The notes beneath the pieces were generated by a model. The model ran no database searches. It was not told the DNA's origin and was given only the letters and a program-made list of their open reading frames with translations. Position numbers and translations under genes: made by a program. A stretch of DNA of 39,536 bases from Clostridia bacterium (GTDB taxonomy: Bacteria > Bacillota > Clostridia > Christensenellales > Borkfalkiaceae), in the NCBI GenBank assembly GCA_900767885.1, contig CAAGAU010000034.1, positions 1 to 39,536 on the forward strand, read 5' to 3'. Each line of letters begins with the position of its first letter. Position 1 is the first letter of the stretch. This document shows, piece after piece, positions 1-6,790 of the stretch.

Positions 1-88
1 AGCAAGTAAACAATGCGTGGCTGGCAGGCCAAGAAAAGACGCACTTGTGCGTTGCCTGTAGACAAGGGCTATGCCCGAAAATGTAAAA
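1..88 (+). other. Hairpin-rich 3' part of an unidentified upstream transcript
   Basis: This partial stretch holds nested inverted repeats: CAGGC (25-29) with GCCTG (54-58), enclosing ACGCA-CTTG-TGCGT (39-52), then GGGC-TAT-GCCC (66-76). A terminator follows. It could be the end of a non-coding RNA or the right end of an IS200/IS605-like element. A short reading frame open from the window edge (frame 3, stop at 84-86) could instead be a protein tail, but its codon use (CTG, CTA, TTG, TGC) differs from the neighbouring genes. I do not recognise the RNA family. Confidence 0.35.
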
Positions 89-130
89 CCACCCGCTCTG
101 CGGGTGGATATTTATTATAATTTTTTTTTC
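89..130 (+). terminator. Rho-independent terminator upstream of infC
   Basis: CCACCCGC (89-96) pairs perfectly with GCGGGTGG (100-107) around a TCT loop. An A/T-rich tract and a run of T follow. It separates the upstream transcript from the infC promoter. Confidence 0.75.
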
Positions 131-148
131 GTATTGTCGTTAAAACGC

Positions 149-177
149 TTGACTGCTTTGATTAAATATGTTAATAT
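149..177 (+). promoter_or_regulatory. infC operon promoter (sigma-A type)
   Basis: TTGACT (149-154), a 17-nt spacer and TAATAT (172-177). Transcription should start near 184, giving a leader of about 130 nt before infC. Confidence 0.8.
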
Positions 178-183
178 ATTATG

Positions 184-300
184 GCAAAGTAGAAGTTACC
201 CTTCTCACCGTAAGAGCTTTTTTCGAAACGGCGCATAATTTTCTTATTTAAATAATAGGATATTATCAGAGGGTGCTTTTGCGGCGTCCTTTATTTTTTT
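184..300 (+). promoter_or_regulatory. infC leader with attenuator hairpin (L20-leader-like)
   Basis: The leader carries the segment GAAGTTACCCTTCTCACC near 192-209. It ends in a terminator-like hairpin: AGGGTGC (270-276) pairs with GCGTCCT (284-290), followed by TTATTTTTTT (291-300), just before the infC ribosome-binding site. In Bacillota the infC-rpmI-rplT operon is controlled by L20 binding a leader that chooses between terminator and antiterminator. Position and architecture fit that class, but I could not verify the L20-binding fold. Confidence 0.6.
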
Positions 301-316
301 ATACAGGAAGGTAACC

Positions 317-835
317 ATTATTAAAGAGCAGACGCAAATAAATCAAGACATAAGGGATCGTGAAGTCCGCCTTATAGGCGCAGACGGCAGCCAACTCGGA
401 ATAGTATCTTCGCGCGAAGCGTTAAGGCTTGCCGAAGAGCAGGATCTTGACCTTGTTAAAATAGCCGCGCAAGCGACTCCGCCCGTATGTAAGATTATGG
501 ACTACGGCAAGTATCGGTTTGAGATGCTCAAAAAACAAAAGGAAGCCAAAAAGAATCAGAAAGTAGTCGAACTTAAAGAGATATGGCTTTCTATGACGAT
601 CGATATAGGCGATCTCAACGTAAAAGCACGCCAGGCTCAAAAATTTTTAGCGGGCGGCAACAAAATTAAGGTTTCTATCAGAATGAGAGGCAGACAAAAC
701 GCTCACTCCGGTCTGGGCGTTGACGTAATGAATAAATTTTATTCGTTAGTCGGTAACGACGCCGTTATGGAAAAGCGTCCGTCGTTCGAGGGGAGAAACA
801 TTCTTATGATTTTAGCCCCCGCCAAATCAAACTGA
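317..835 (+). CDS. infC: Translation initiation factor IF-3
   Basis: IF-3 binds the 30S subunit, prevents premature subunit joining and rejects non-canonical start codons. The gene starts at ATT (317-319), not at the internal ATG at 497. Upstream codons read IKEQTQINQDIR..., the conserved IF-3 N-terminus, and the total of 172 aa is the usual length. AGGAAGG (305-311) lies 5 nt before this ATT and 8 nt before a second ATT at 320, so either could be the start. An AUU start makes infC sensitive to IF-3 itself, the classic autoregulation. The N-domain motif TPPVCKIMDYGKY and the C-domain follow. First gene of infC-rpmI-rplT. Confidence 0.95.
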   Translation: MIKEQTQINQDIRDREVRLIGADGSQLGIVSSREALRLAEEQDLDLVKIAAQATPPVCKIMDYGKYRFEMLKKQKEAKKNQKVVELKEIWLSMTIDIGDLNVKARQAQKFLAGGNKIKVSIRMRGRQNAHSGLGVDVMNKFYSLVGNDAVMEKRPSFEGRNILMILAPAKSN

Positions 836-861
836 ATTACAATAAAAAAGGAGTAATTATT

Positions 862-1065
862 ATGCCAAAAATGAAATCGCACAGCGGTGCAAAGAAACGT
901 TTTAAAGTAACCGGTACGGGCAAAGTCAAAAGATATAGCCAGAACAAAAGCCATATTTTGAGTAAAAAGTCCACCAAGAGAAAGAGAAGATTAAGAACGG
1001 GAACTTACGTTTCCGATACTCAGGCTAAGACTGTTAAAAAGAGTCTTATACCTTACAAAGTGTAA
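862..1065 (+). CDS. rpmI: 50S ribosomal protein L35
   Basis: This 67-aa, strongly basic protein begins MPKMKSHSGAKKRFKVTGTG, the hallmark L35 N-terminus, and has the SKKSTKRKRRLR segment. It sits in the large ribosomal subunit. AAGGAG lies about 8 nt upstream of the ATG. It is 26 nt behind infC and 18 nt ahead of rplT, the conserved three-gene operon, so it should be co-transcribed and share the leader control at 184-300. Confidence 0.97.
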   Translation: MPKMKSHSGAKKRFKVTGTGKVKRYSQNKSHILSKKSTKRKRRLRTGTYVSDTQAKTVKKSLIPYKV

Positions 1066-1083
1066 TAAAGGAGAATAACGGAT

Positions 1084-1437
1084 ATGCGTATTAAAAGAGG
1101 TGTAAACGCCGTAAAAAAGCGTAGAAAGATAATGAGACTTTCCAAAGGTTACTTTGGAGCAAAGAGCAAACTTTACAGAGTCGCAAGACAAGCCGTTATG
1201 AAATCCCTTGCTTACGCTTACGTAGGCAGAAAGGCTAAAAAGAGAGATTTCCGTAAACTCTGGATAGCGAGAATAAACGCTGCTTGCCGTATGAACGGTA
1301 TGTCTTACAGCACGTTTATGCACGGTCTTAAAGTTGCCGGCATCGACCTTAACAGAAAGGTCCTTGCGGATATGGCTGTAAACGACGCTGCGGGTTTCAC
1401 TGCTTTGACCGAAACCGCCAAGGCTAAACTCAACTAA
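1084..1437 (+). CDS. rplT: 50S ribosomal protein L20
   Basis: L20 is an early assembly protein of the 50S subunit and, in Bacillota, the repressor that binds the infC leader. The 117-aa sequence shows the typical basic N-terminal extension (MRIKRGVNAVKKRRKIMRLS), SKLYRVARQAVMKSLAYAYVGRKAKKR, and a C-terminus beginning around GLKVAGIDLNRKVLADMA. AAGGAG precedes the ATG by about 10 nt. It is the last gene before the hairpin at 1449-1490, so its product probably feeds back on the operon. Confidence 0.97.
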   Translation: MRIKRGVNAVKKRRKIMRLSKGYFGAKSKLYRVARQAVMKSLAYAYVGRKAKKRDFRKLWIARINAACRMNGMSYSTFMHGLKVAGIDLNRKVLADMAVNDAAGFTALTETAKAKLN

Positions 1438-1448
1438 TTTAACCGTCG

Positions 1449-1490
1449 AAGGGGCTGTGAAAGTATATATTTTCGCACCCCTTTATTTAT
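1449..1490 (+). terminator. Terminator after rplT
   Basis: AAGGGG (1449-1454) pairs with CCCCTT (1478-1483), and GTGAAA with TTTCGC inside the stem. TTTATTTATT follows. It ends immediately before the ATG of the next gene. Confidence 0.65.
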
Positions 1491-1491
1491 T

Positions 1492-2244
1492 ATGATTATA
1501 ACTTCAAAAACCAACAAGACCGTAAGTTTTATAAATTCGCTAAAAAATAAAAAGTCGCGCAAAGAAAGCGGACTATATATCGTAGAGGGCAAAAAAATGC
1601 TTCGCGAGGCGTTTTCCGCGGGTAAAAACGTAAAGACCGTGGTTTTATGCGAAGGCGTGCAAGTCGATTTTCCGCTTGGCGAAACCGAAGTTTTAACCGT
1701 TTCCGAAGGCGTATTTTCCTATTTGACCGACGAGGTTACGCCGCAGGGCGTTCTGGCGGTTGTCGTGCGCGACAATGATTTTTCTTCTGAAACAGGCTCG
1801 GTCAGCGTCCTTCTGGACGGTTTGCAGGACCCAGGTAATATGGGTACTATAATTCGTACTGCGGTTGCCGCGGGAGTAAAGGATATTTTTGCCGTAAATT
1901 GTTGCGACCCGTATTCGCCAAAAGCCGTGCGCTCGTCTATGAGCGGAATATTTCACGTGAATATCCGCACCTGCGATTTTAATTCGGCTAAAAACATGCT
2001 CGGCGATATTCCGCTTATCGTGGCGGATATGTGCGGAGAAAGCGTGTTTTCGTTTGAACCGCCGCAAAGATATTGTCTTGTAGTCGGCAACGAAGGTAAC
2101 GGCGTAAGTGCGGAAGTACGTGAAAGTGCAAAATATACGGTTAAAATTCCTATGAGTAAAAACTCGGAAAGTTTAAATGCGGCAATTTCGCTCGCGGTTA
2201 CTCTTTACGAACTTACCGAAGGTAAAAACAAGTCTTTAATTTAA
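1492..2244 (+). CDS. TrmH/SpoU-family RNA 2'-O-methyltransferase
   Basis: 250 aa. An N-terminal substrate-binding part (IVEGKKMLREA, about residues 29-39) is followed by the SPOUT knot fold with all three SpoU motifs: NMGTIIRTA (motif 1), LVVGNEGNGV (motif 2) and IPMSKNSESLNAAISLAVTLYE (motif 3, split here as IPM...SLN...SLA). The family methylates 2'-OH of rRNA or tRNA using S-adenosylmethionine; the target base cannot be read from sequence. No Shine-Dalgarno precedes the ATG, because the rplT terminator hairpin and U-tract end 2 nt upstream. It is 10 nt ahead of yebC and probably co-transcribed with it. Confidence 0.9.
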   Translation: MIITSKTNKTVSFINSLKNKKSRKESGLYIVEGKKMLREAFSAGKNVKTVVLCEGVQVDFPLGETEVLTVSEGVFSYLTDEVTPQGVLAVVVRDNDFSSETGSVSVLLDGLQDPGNMGTIIRTAVAAGVKDIFAVNCCDPYSPKAVRSSMSGIFHVNIRTCDFNSAKNMLGDIPLIVADMCGESVFSFEPPQRYCLVVGNEGNGVSAEVRESAKYTVKIPMSKNSESLNAAISLAVTLYELTEGKNKSLI

Positions 2245-2254
2245 GGAGATTACT

Positions 2255-2995
2255 ATGTCAGGACATAGCAAATGGGCAAATATTAAAAATAAAAAAGCAA
2301 AAACCGATGCGGTTAAGGGTAGAATATTTACTAAAATCGGAAGAGAACTCGCCGTTGCGGCAAAGGGTAACCCCGATCCGTACACCAACAGCAAACTTGC
2401 CGACGTTATAGCAAAAGCCAAAGCGGCTAATATGCCTAACGACAACATTAAGCGCAGTATTGCCAAAGCGGCGGGCGAACTTAACGGCGTAAACTACGAA
2501 AATCTTACTTACGAAGGTTACGGCGTAGGCGGAAGCGCGGTTATAGTTGCTACGCTTACCGACAATAAGAACAGAACCGGCGGCGACGTAAGGCACATAT
2601 TCTCCAAATACGGCGGCAATATGGGTACTACGGGTTCGGTAGGTTACATGTTCGATAATAAGGGCGTAATAGTCGTGGAACGCACTCCCGAAATGACCGA
2701 AGACGGCGTTATGGAAGACGCGCTCGAGGCTGGCGCGGAGGACGTTATCACTTGCGACGATTCGTTTGAAATAAGAACCGCCCCCGCTGATTTCTCCGCG
2801 GTAAGAAAATATCTCGAAGGTAAGAATTATAATTTCTACGAAGCGGAAGTTATGATGATACCTAACGACAAAGTAACTCTCGACGAGCATCAGACCGAAA
2901 CTTTCCGCAAAATGCTCGACGCGTTCGAGGAACAAGACGACGTTCAGGACGTTTATCACAACGTAGACCTCCCCGAAGAGGACGAAGAAGAGTAA
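2255..2995 (+). CDS. YebC/PmpR-family translational/transcriptional regulator
   Basis: 246 aa, the usual family length. The conserved N-terminus MSGHSKWANIKNKKAKTDA is followed by GRIFTKIGREL and YEGYGVGGSAVIVATLTDN. The C-terminus is very acidic (DLPEEDEEE). Homologs are described as DNA-binding regulators and, more recently, as factors that help ribosomes through proline-rich stalls; which applies here is unknown. TAAGGAG lies about 6-7 nt before the ATG, and only 10 nt separate it from the methyltransferase gene. Confidence 0.93.
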   Translation: MSGHSKWANIKNKKAKTDAVKGRIFTKIGRELAVAAKGNPDPYTNSKLADVIAKAKAANMPNDNIKRSIAKAAGELNGVNYENLTYEGYGVGGSAVIVATLTDNKNRTGGDVRHIFSKYGGNMGTTGSVGYMFDNKGVIVVERTPEMTEDGVMEDALEAGAEDVITCDDSFEIRTAPADFSAVRKYLEGKNYNFYEAEVMMIPNDKVTLDEHQTETFRKMLDAFEEQDDVQDVYHNVDLPEEDEEE

Positions 2996-3143
2996 TCACG
3001 TTTTTTCTGTCATTTCGCTATCGCTCAATTTGACATAAAAAATTTTTATAAAATTTGCGTATAACTTTTGCTTTGGCGAAGCATATTATTATTGTCAACA
3101 AAATTAAAATCGATTATTTAATGAGAATTATCGTGGTCGGTTT
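2996..3143. other. A/T-rich intergenic stretch after yebC
   Basis: No credible ORF. An imperfect inverted repeat with TGTCA (3008-3012) and TGACA (3031-3035) follows the yebC stop and may help end transcription, but it lacks a clean U-tract. Nothing else recognisable precedes the small-RNA promoter. Confidence 0.5.
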
Positions 3144-3172
3144 TTGAAATAAAAAGTTTTGTTGCTTAATAT
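3144..3172 (+). promoter_or_regulatory. Promoter of the candidate small RNA
   Basis: TTGAAA (3144-3149), a 17-nt spacer and TAATAT (3167-3172). The predicted start is near 3179, with no ORF downstream before a strong terminator. Confidence 0.7.
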
Positions 3173-3178
3173 ATTGCT

Positions 3179-3282
3179 TTGTCTATCTTTACTAAAGATT
3201 TATCGGCGGAACTCAGATGCTCTGCCGTTATAGGCAGAGTGCCGAAGTCGTACCGTAAAGCGGTGCGACTTCGTTTTTTTTT
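3179..3282 (+). ncRNA. Candidate small non-coding RNA (~100 nt)
   Basis: Bounded by a good promoter and a 13-bp terminator, this stretch has no coding potential. It can fold into ATCTTT-ACT-AAAGAT (about 3185-3199), CTCTGCC (3220-3226) with GGCAGAG (3233-3239), and the terminator stem (3243-3273). It could be a trans-acting sRNA, or a leader that terminates before the protease gene at 3361. No known family is recognised. Confidence 0.55.
3243..3282 (+). terminator. Strong Rho-independent terminator
   Basis: CGAAGTCGTACCG (3243-3255) pairs with CGGTGCGACTTCG (3261-3273), 13 bp with one G-T wobble, loop TAAAG. Nine T follow (3274-3282). Confidence 0.92.
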
Positions 3283-3360
3283 CACCGAGTTATTGTTTTG
3301 CGTTCATAAGTCCATAATATAATATTTGTAAAATAATTGCAATAATCAGGAGTGTTTATT

Positions 3361-4515
3361 ATGAAAAGATGGCGTAAAGCACTGATAAGTGCGGCTTTAG
3401 TTATAGTTATGGCTTTCTCGTTAAGTTCCTGCGGCAACGCATTCGAGCATGCGGGCGGAAACTCTACTAGTACGATAAGCGTAGCGGGCGTCAATTTTAA
3501 AGTTGAATATACTTCAACCGAAACGTCGCCGTCCGAGCTTGTAGACGTATTAAAGGAAATCAGACCGTCCGTAGTCGAAATCTATGTTCAGACCGATGAA
3601 GGGACCGGTAGCGGAAGCGGTGTTGTTATCAGTGTAGACGCGGAGAAAAACGCCGCTATCATCGTTACTTGCCACCACGTAATCGAGGGTAGCAAAAAGA
3701 TGGTTGTTAAAGCGATAGACGGTACCGAATTCGATAACGTTGCGCTTATCGGTTCCGATCCGAAATCCGATATAGGCGTAATTGCCGTAGTCGGCGATGG
3801 CGTAACCGGACTTTCCACCGCAAAGTGGTATGCTCCCGAGGCGGCCAGTTCGGATTATATCGACGTCGGCACGGAAGTCGTTGCAATCGGCAATCCGCTC
3901 GGCGTTCTCGGCGGAACGGTTACCAAGGGTATAATAAGCGCGGTAAATCGCGAAGTAAACGTAGAAAATAAAGCGATGGTTTTATTGCAGACCGACGCGG
4001 CGATTAACGGCGGAAACTCCGGCGGAGGGTTGTTCAACGCGCAAACCGGCGCGCTTGTCGGTATAGTAAACGCAGGTTATAAGTCATCGGCCGCACAGGG
4101 ATTGAGTTTTGCGATAGCCGGCAATACCGCATACGCAAAGTTTAAGGCTCTCGTCGACACTTACGTTCCCAACGAGCAACTCGGTTATATCGAGGGCAAC
4201 TTCGATTTGGGTGTGGAATTCGGCTTATACCAATCTTTCTATTTCCGTAAACAGTACGTAGGTATATCTTCGCTCGATCAATACGGCTTATTTTATAAAG
4301 CGGGTTTGCGAGTCGAAGATCTTATAAGTTCTATAAAGATAGGCGATAACGAAGAGTTTGTTATAGGTTCGGCAACTTCCGAAACGCTTACCAATCTTAC
4401 GAATTATATAGCAAAAGCCAAATTCGGCGATAAGGTAACTGTTAAATATACGCGTAACGGCAGCGATATAAAAACCGAACAATTTACGATTAAGCAATAC
4501 GTTTACGGTAAGTAA
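3361..4515 (+). CDS. HtrA/DegP-like trypsin-family lipoprotein protease
   Basis: 384 aa. Residues 1-24 form a lipoprotein signal peptide: basic MKRWRK, a hydrophobic core, and lipobox LSSC with the lipidated Cys at 24. The S1C protease domain shows the full triad: His106 in CHHVIEG, Asp137 in SDIGVIAV and Ser220 in NGGNSGGGLF. The C-terminal ~110 residues form a PDZ-like region (YKAGLRVEDLISSIKIG). It should act outside the membrane in protein quality control. The ATG at 3361 is chosen over an in-frame GTG at 3352 because AGGAG (3348-3352) is 8 nt upstream. A TATAAT at 3318-3323 may be its -10. A bidirectional terminator follows. Confidence 0.9.
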   Translation: MKRWRKALISAALVIVMAFSLSSCGNAFEHAGGNSTSTISVAGVNFKVEYTSTETSPSELVDVLKEIRPSVVEIYVQTDEGTGSGSGVVISVDAEKNAAIIVTCHHVIEGSKKMVVKAIDGTEFDNVALIGSDPKSDIGVIAVVGDGVTGLSTAKWYAPEAASSDYIDVGTEVVAIGNPLGVLGGTVTKGIISAVNREVNVENKAMVLLQTDAAINGGNSGGGLFNAQTGALVGIVNAGYKSSAAQGLSFAIAGNTAYAKFKALVDTYVPNEQLGYIEGNFDLGVEFGLYQSFYFRKQYVGISSLDQYGLFYKAGLRVEDLISSIKIGDNEEFVIGSATSETLTNLTNYIAKAKFGDKVTVKYTRNGSDIKTEQFTIKQYVYGK

Positions 4516-4523
4516 ATTTAAAT

Positions 4524-4562
4524 AAAAACGCGGTCGCGCTCAAATTGCGCGGCCGCGTTTTT
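4524..4562. terminator. Bidirectional terminator between the protease and MATE genes
   Basis: AAAAACGCGGTCGCGC (4524-4539) pairs over 16 bp with GCGCGGCCGCGTTTTT (4547-4562). The A-run and T-run on either side let it terminate both convergent genes. Confidence 0.93.
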
Positions 4563-4573
4563 CAACGTATTTT

Positions 4574-5893
4574 TTAATATCCGTATCGTTTTCTCATAAT
4601 TATAAAGAAGAACGTTGAAGTTATAAAGGCGCAAACTTCGGTTGCGAACGCCGCCCACCAAATGATTTCCGCGCTAAAAGTAAGCACGAAAACACTCTGG
4701 AATACGAGCGAACGGGCAAACGACAATATTGCGGAAACCGCTCCGTTGTTCAGGGCAGTGAAGAACCCGGAAGAAAAAATCGTAATGCCGGAGAATATGA
4801 ACGCGAACGAGAAACTTCTGAACGCCGATACGGTAAAATCAAGCAGATCGGGGTATGCTCCCACAAACACTTTTGCAAGCGGAACGGCAAGCAGTTGTGC
4901 CAGACACGAAAGTAATATTCCTGCCACGCTCATAGAAATTATACTCTTTTTAAATAGGCTTTTCAATTCGGTTTTGTTTGCCGCGCCGTAATTAAAACTT
5001 ATAATAGGCGCGCTGCCCATGGAAAAACCTATTTCTATGGCTAAAAATACCAGTTGCACATACATTAAAACGCCGTAAGCGGAAACCCCGTCTTCGCCGA
5101 AAAATCGCATGAGTTGCAGGTTGTAAAGCATGCTCACTATCGACGAGGCAAGGTTGGTCAGAAGTTCCGAAGAGCCGTTGCCGCATACTTTTAAAATAAT
5201 TTTAAAGTCGATTTTCGTTTTTACCAGTTTAAGTAAACTGTCGTTTTTGCGTGCGAAATAAAAAAGAGGAATAATTCCGCCCAATACCTGACCTATTCCC
5301 GTGGCAAGGGCCGCGCCGAATAGCCCCCATTTAAACACTACAATAAAAAGCGCGTCGAGTACACCGTTGGCAACGCCTGCCAGAATAGTTATATATAGTC
5401 CGAGTTTAGGTTTTTCAGCTGCCGCAAGAAAACTCTGAAATACGTTTTGCAGCATAAAAAACACGGTAAAAGCCAACAGCGTAGTTCCGTAAACAATGCA
5501 GAATCCGAGCATGTTTTCGTCTGCGCCGAGCAAAACGCTTACCGGTCGGATAAAGACTATGCCTATAGCGGTTAAAATCAGTCCGAATACTATGGTGAAA
5601 ACTATAAGCATAGAAAAGTAGCGATTGGCGTTATCTCTGTCGCCTTCGCCGATAGTTTTTGTAACGAACGCCGCGCCGCCGGTACCTATCATAAAACCTG
5701 TGCCGCCGAGTATCATAAAAAACGGCCACACGATATTTATCGACGCAAATTCGGTTTTGCCTATGAAGTTTGAAATAAAAAAGCCGTCTACAACGCTGTA
5801 AATAGACGTAAAAATCATCATAATTACAGACGGAAGTACAAAGCGATAAAGTTTTTTATAAGTAAAATGATCCGAGAGTTTTATGTTTTCCAT
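4574..5893 (-). CDS. MATE-family multidrug/sodium antiporter
   Basis: 439 aa, about 12 membrane segments, typical for MATE exporters that expel drugs or metabolites using H+ or Na+. Diagnostic stretches are SVIMMIFTSIYSVVDGFFIS near the start, FFMILGGTGFMIGTGGAA, and the second-half repeat SMGSAPIISFNYGAAN. The start is the ATG at 5893. An in-frame ATG at 5989 lies upstream of the promoter's -35 box and cannot be the start. The leader has a 10-bp GC-rich hairpin and only a weak GGA as ribosome-binding site, so translation may be restrained. The substrate is not predictable. Confidence 0.9.
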   Translation of the reverse strand: MENIKLSDHFTYKKLYRFVLPSVIMMIFTSIYSVVDGFFISNFIGKTEFASINIVWPFFMILGGTGFMIGTGGAAFVTKTIGEGDRDNANRYFSMLIVFTIVFGLILTAIGIVFIRPVSVLLGADENMLGFCIVYGTTLLAFTVFFMLQNVFQSFLAAAEKPKLGLYITILAGVANGVLDALFIVVFKWGLFGAALATGIGQVLGGIIPLFYFARKNDSLLKLVKTKIDFKIILKVCGNGSSELLTNLASSIVSMLYNLQLMRFFGEDGVSAYGVLMYVQLVFLAIEIGFSMGSAPIISFNYGAANKTELKSLFKKSIISMSVAGILLSCLAQLLAVPLAKVFVGAYPDLLDFTVSAFRSFSFAFIFSGITIFSSGFFTALNNGAVSAILSFARSLVFQSVFVLTFSAEIIWWAAFATEVCAFITSTFFFIIMRKRYGY

Positions 5894-5904
5894 AGTAGTC
5901 CGTA

Positions 5905-5938
5905 TGGGGCGGTTGTCGAAAACTCGGCAACCGCCCCA
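5905..5938 (-). promoter_or_regulatory. GC-rich hairpin in the MATE mRNA leader
   Basis: GGGGCGGTTG (5906-5915) pairs perfectly with CAACCGCCCC (5928-5937). On the mRNA it ends about 12 nt before the start codon. There is no U-tract, so it is not a terminator; it may hinder ribosome access. Confidence 0.6.
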
Positions 5939-5948
5939 CAATATGCCT

Positions 5949-5977
5949 ATCTTACCATATAAAAAATTTAAAGTCAA
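5949..5977 (-). promoter_or_regulatory. MATE gene promoter
   Basis: Read on the minus strand: TTGACT (5977-5972), a 17-nt spacer and TAAGAT (5954-5949). Start near 5942, giving a leader of about 50 nt. Confidence 0.75.
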
Positions 5978-6092
5978 CGGTTTAACCATATAAAAAACAA
6001 AAATAGCGATAAAGATGAAATATCAACACTGACGGCATAATTGTACTTTTCTGGCGATTTAAAAAGTGATAGAATATACATGGTGATATACT

Positions 6093-6788
6093 ATGGATAA
6101 ACTTGATTACGGTTACGGCTTAATACTTATGTACCTTGTCGGCGGACTGGCGGGTAATATTTACGAAACTTGTCTGTATCTTGTCAAACGCCGCAAATTC
6201 GTGTATTCAAACGGGTCTGTGTCAACTCCGTTCAATTTCGTTTACGGAATAGGCTCGGTAGCGATTTGCCTCGGTCTGATAGGCTTAAAGGACAACCCGT
6301 TGTGTGTATTTGTCGTAGGTGCATTGCTCGGCGGCGCGGTGGAATACGCTATTTCTTTTGCGGAAGAAAAGATTCTGCACACGCGCAGTTGGAATTATGA
6401 CTACATGAAGTTTAATATAAACGGCAGAACAGGCTTGTTACCCATGATTGTATGGGGTCTTTTGAGCATGCTCGTTTTATATTGCGTATATCTACCGCTC
6501 GACAACTTCTTCGTACAAAGGTTTTTTACCGATACTGCCGAGCATGCGAGGATATATCATATCGTACTGACGGTAATAATAGTTTATTGTGCGCTTGATC
6601 TTGCTTTTACCGTAACTACGGTGTTAAGATACAGGCAAAGAAAAGATGGCGTTGCGGCGACTAACGGTTACGCAAGGTTTTTGGATAAAGTCTTTAACGA
6701 CGTATATATGCAAAAACATTTTGAAAACACTAAATTCGACCAACCCGAAAAAGAAATCAACGCGGAATTAGAAAAAACGGCGGCTTAA
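6093..6788 (+). CDS. PF06541-like (CmpB-type) membrane protein, copy 1
   Basis: 231 aa with about five or six hydrophobic segments. The family is labelled 'putative ABC transporter permease' in databases, but its function is unproven and no ATPase gene is nearby. Residues shared with the next gene mark the family: GG-AG-IYET near residue 17, NGS-STPFNFVYG (about 41-52), EYAISFAEEKIL (about 89-100), SWNY, NINGRT and WGLLS. The C-terminal tail is charged and cytoplasmic-looking. A poor GGTGAT sequence is the only ribosome-binding candidate. It is 2 nt ahead of its paralog, so they form one transcript. Confidence 0.8.
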   Translation: MDKLDYGYGLILMYLVGGLAGNIYETCLYLVKRRKFVYSNGSVSTPFNFVYGIGSVAICLGLIGLKDNPLCVFVVGALLGGAVEYAISFAEEKILHTRSWNYDYMKFNINGRTGLLPMIVWGLLSMLVLYCVYLPLDNFFVQRFFTDTAEHARIYHIVLTVIIVYCALDLAFTVTTVLRYRQRKDGVAATNGYARFLDKVFNDVYMQKHFENTKFDQPEKEINAELEKTAA

Positions 6789-6790
6789 CT

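Noticed and set aside
2258..2959. Long minus-strand ORF (233 aa) opposite yebC
   Set aside because: It mirrors a conserved gene in another frame. Its protein has no recognisable domain and no ribosome-binding site.
3030..3052. TTGACA followed by TATAAA as a promoter
   Set aside because: The spacer is only 11 nt. The TTGAAA/TAATAT pair at 3144-3172 has proper spacing.
5894..5989. Longer MATE start
   Set aside because: The extension lies upstream of the promoter's -35 and translates across a leader hairpin.
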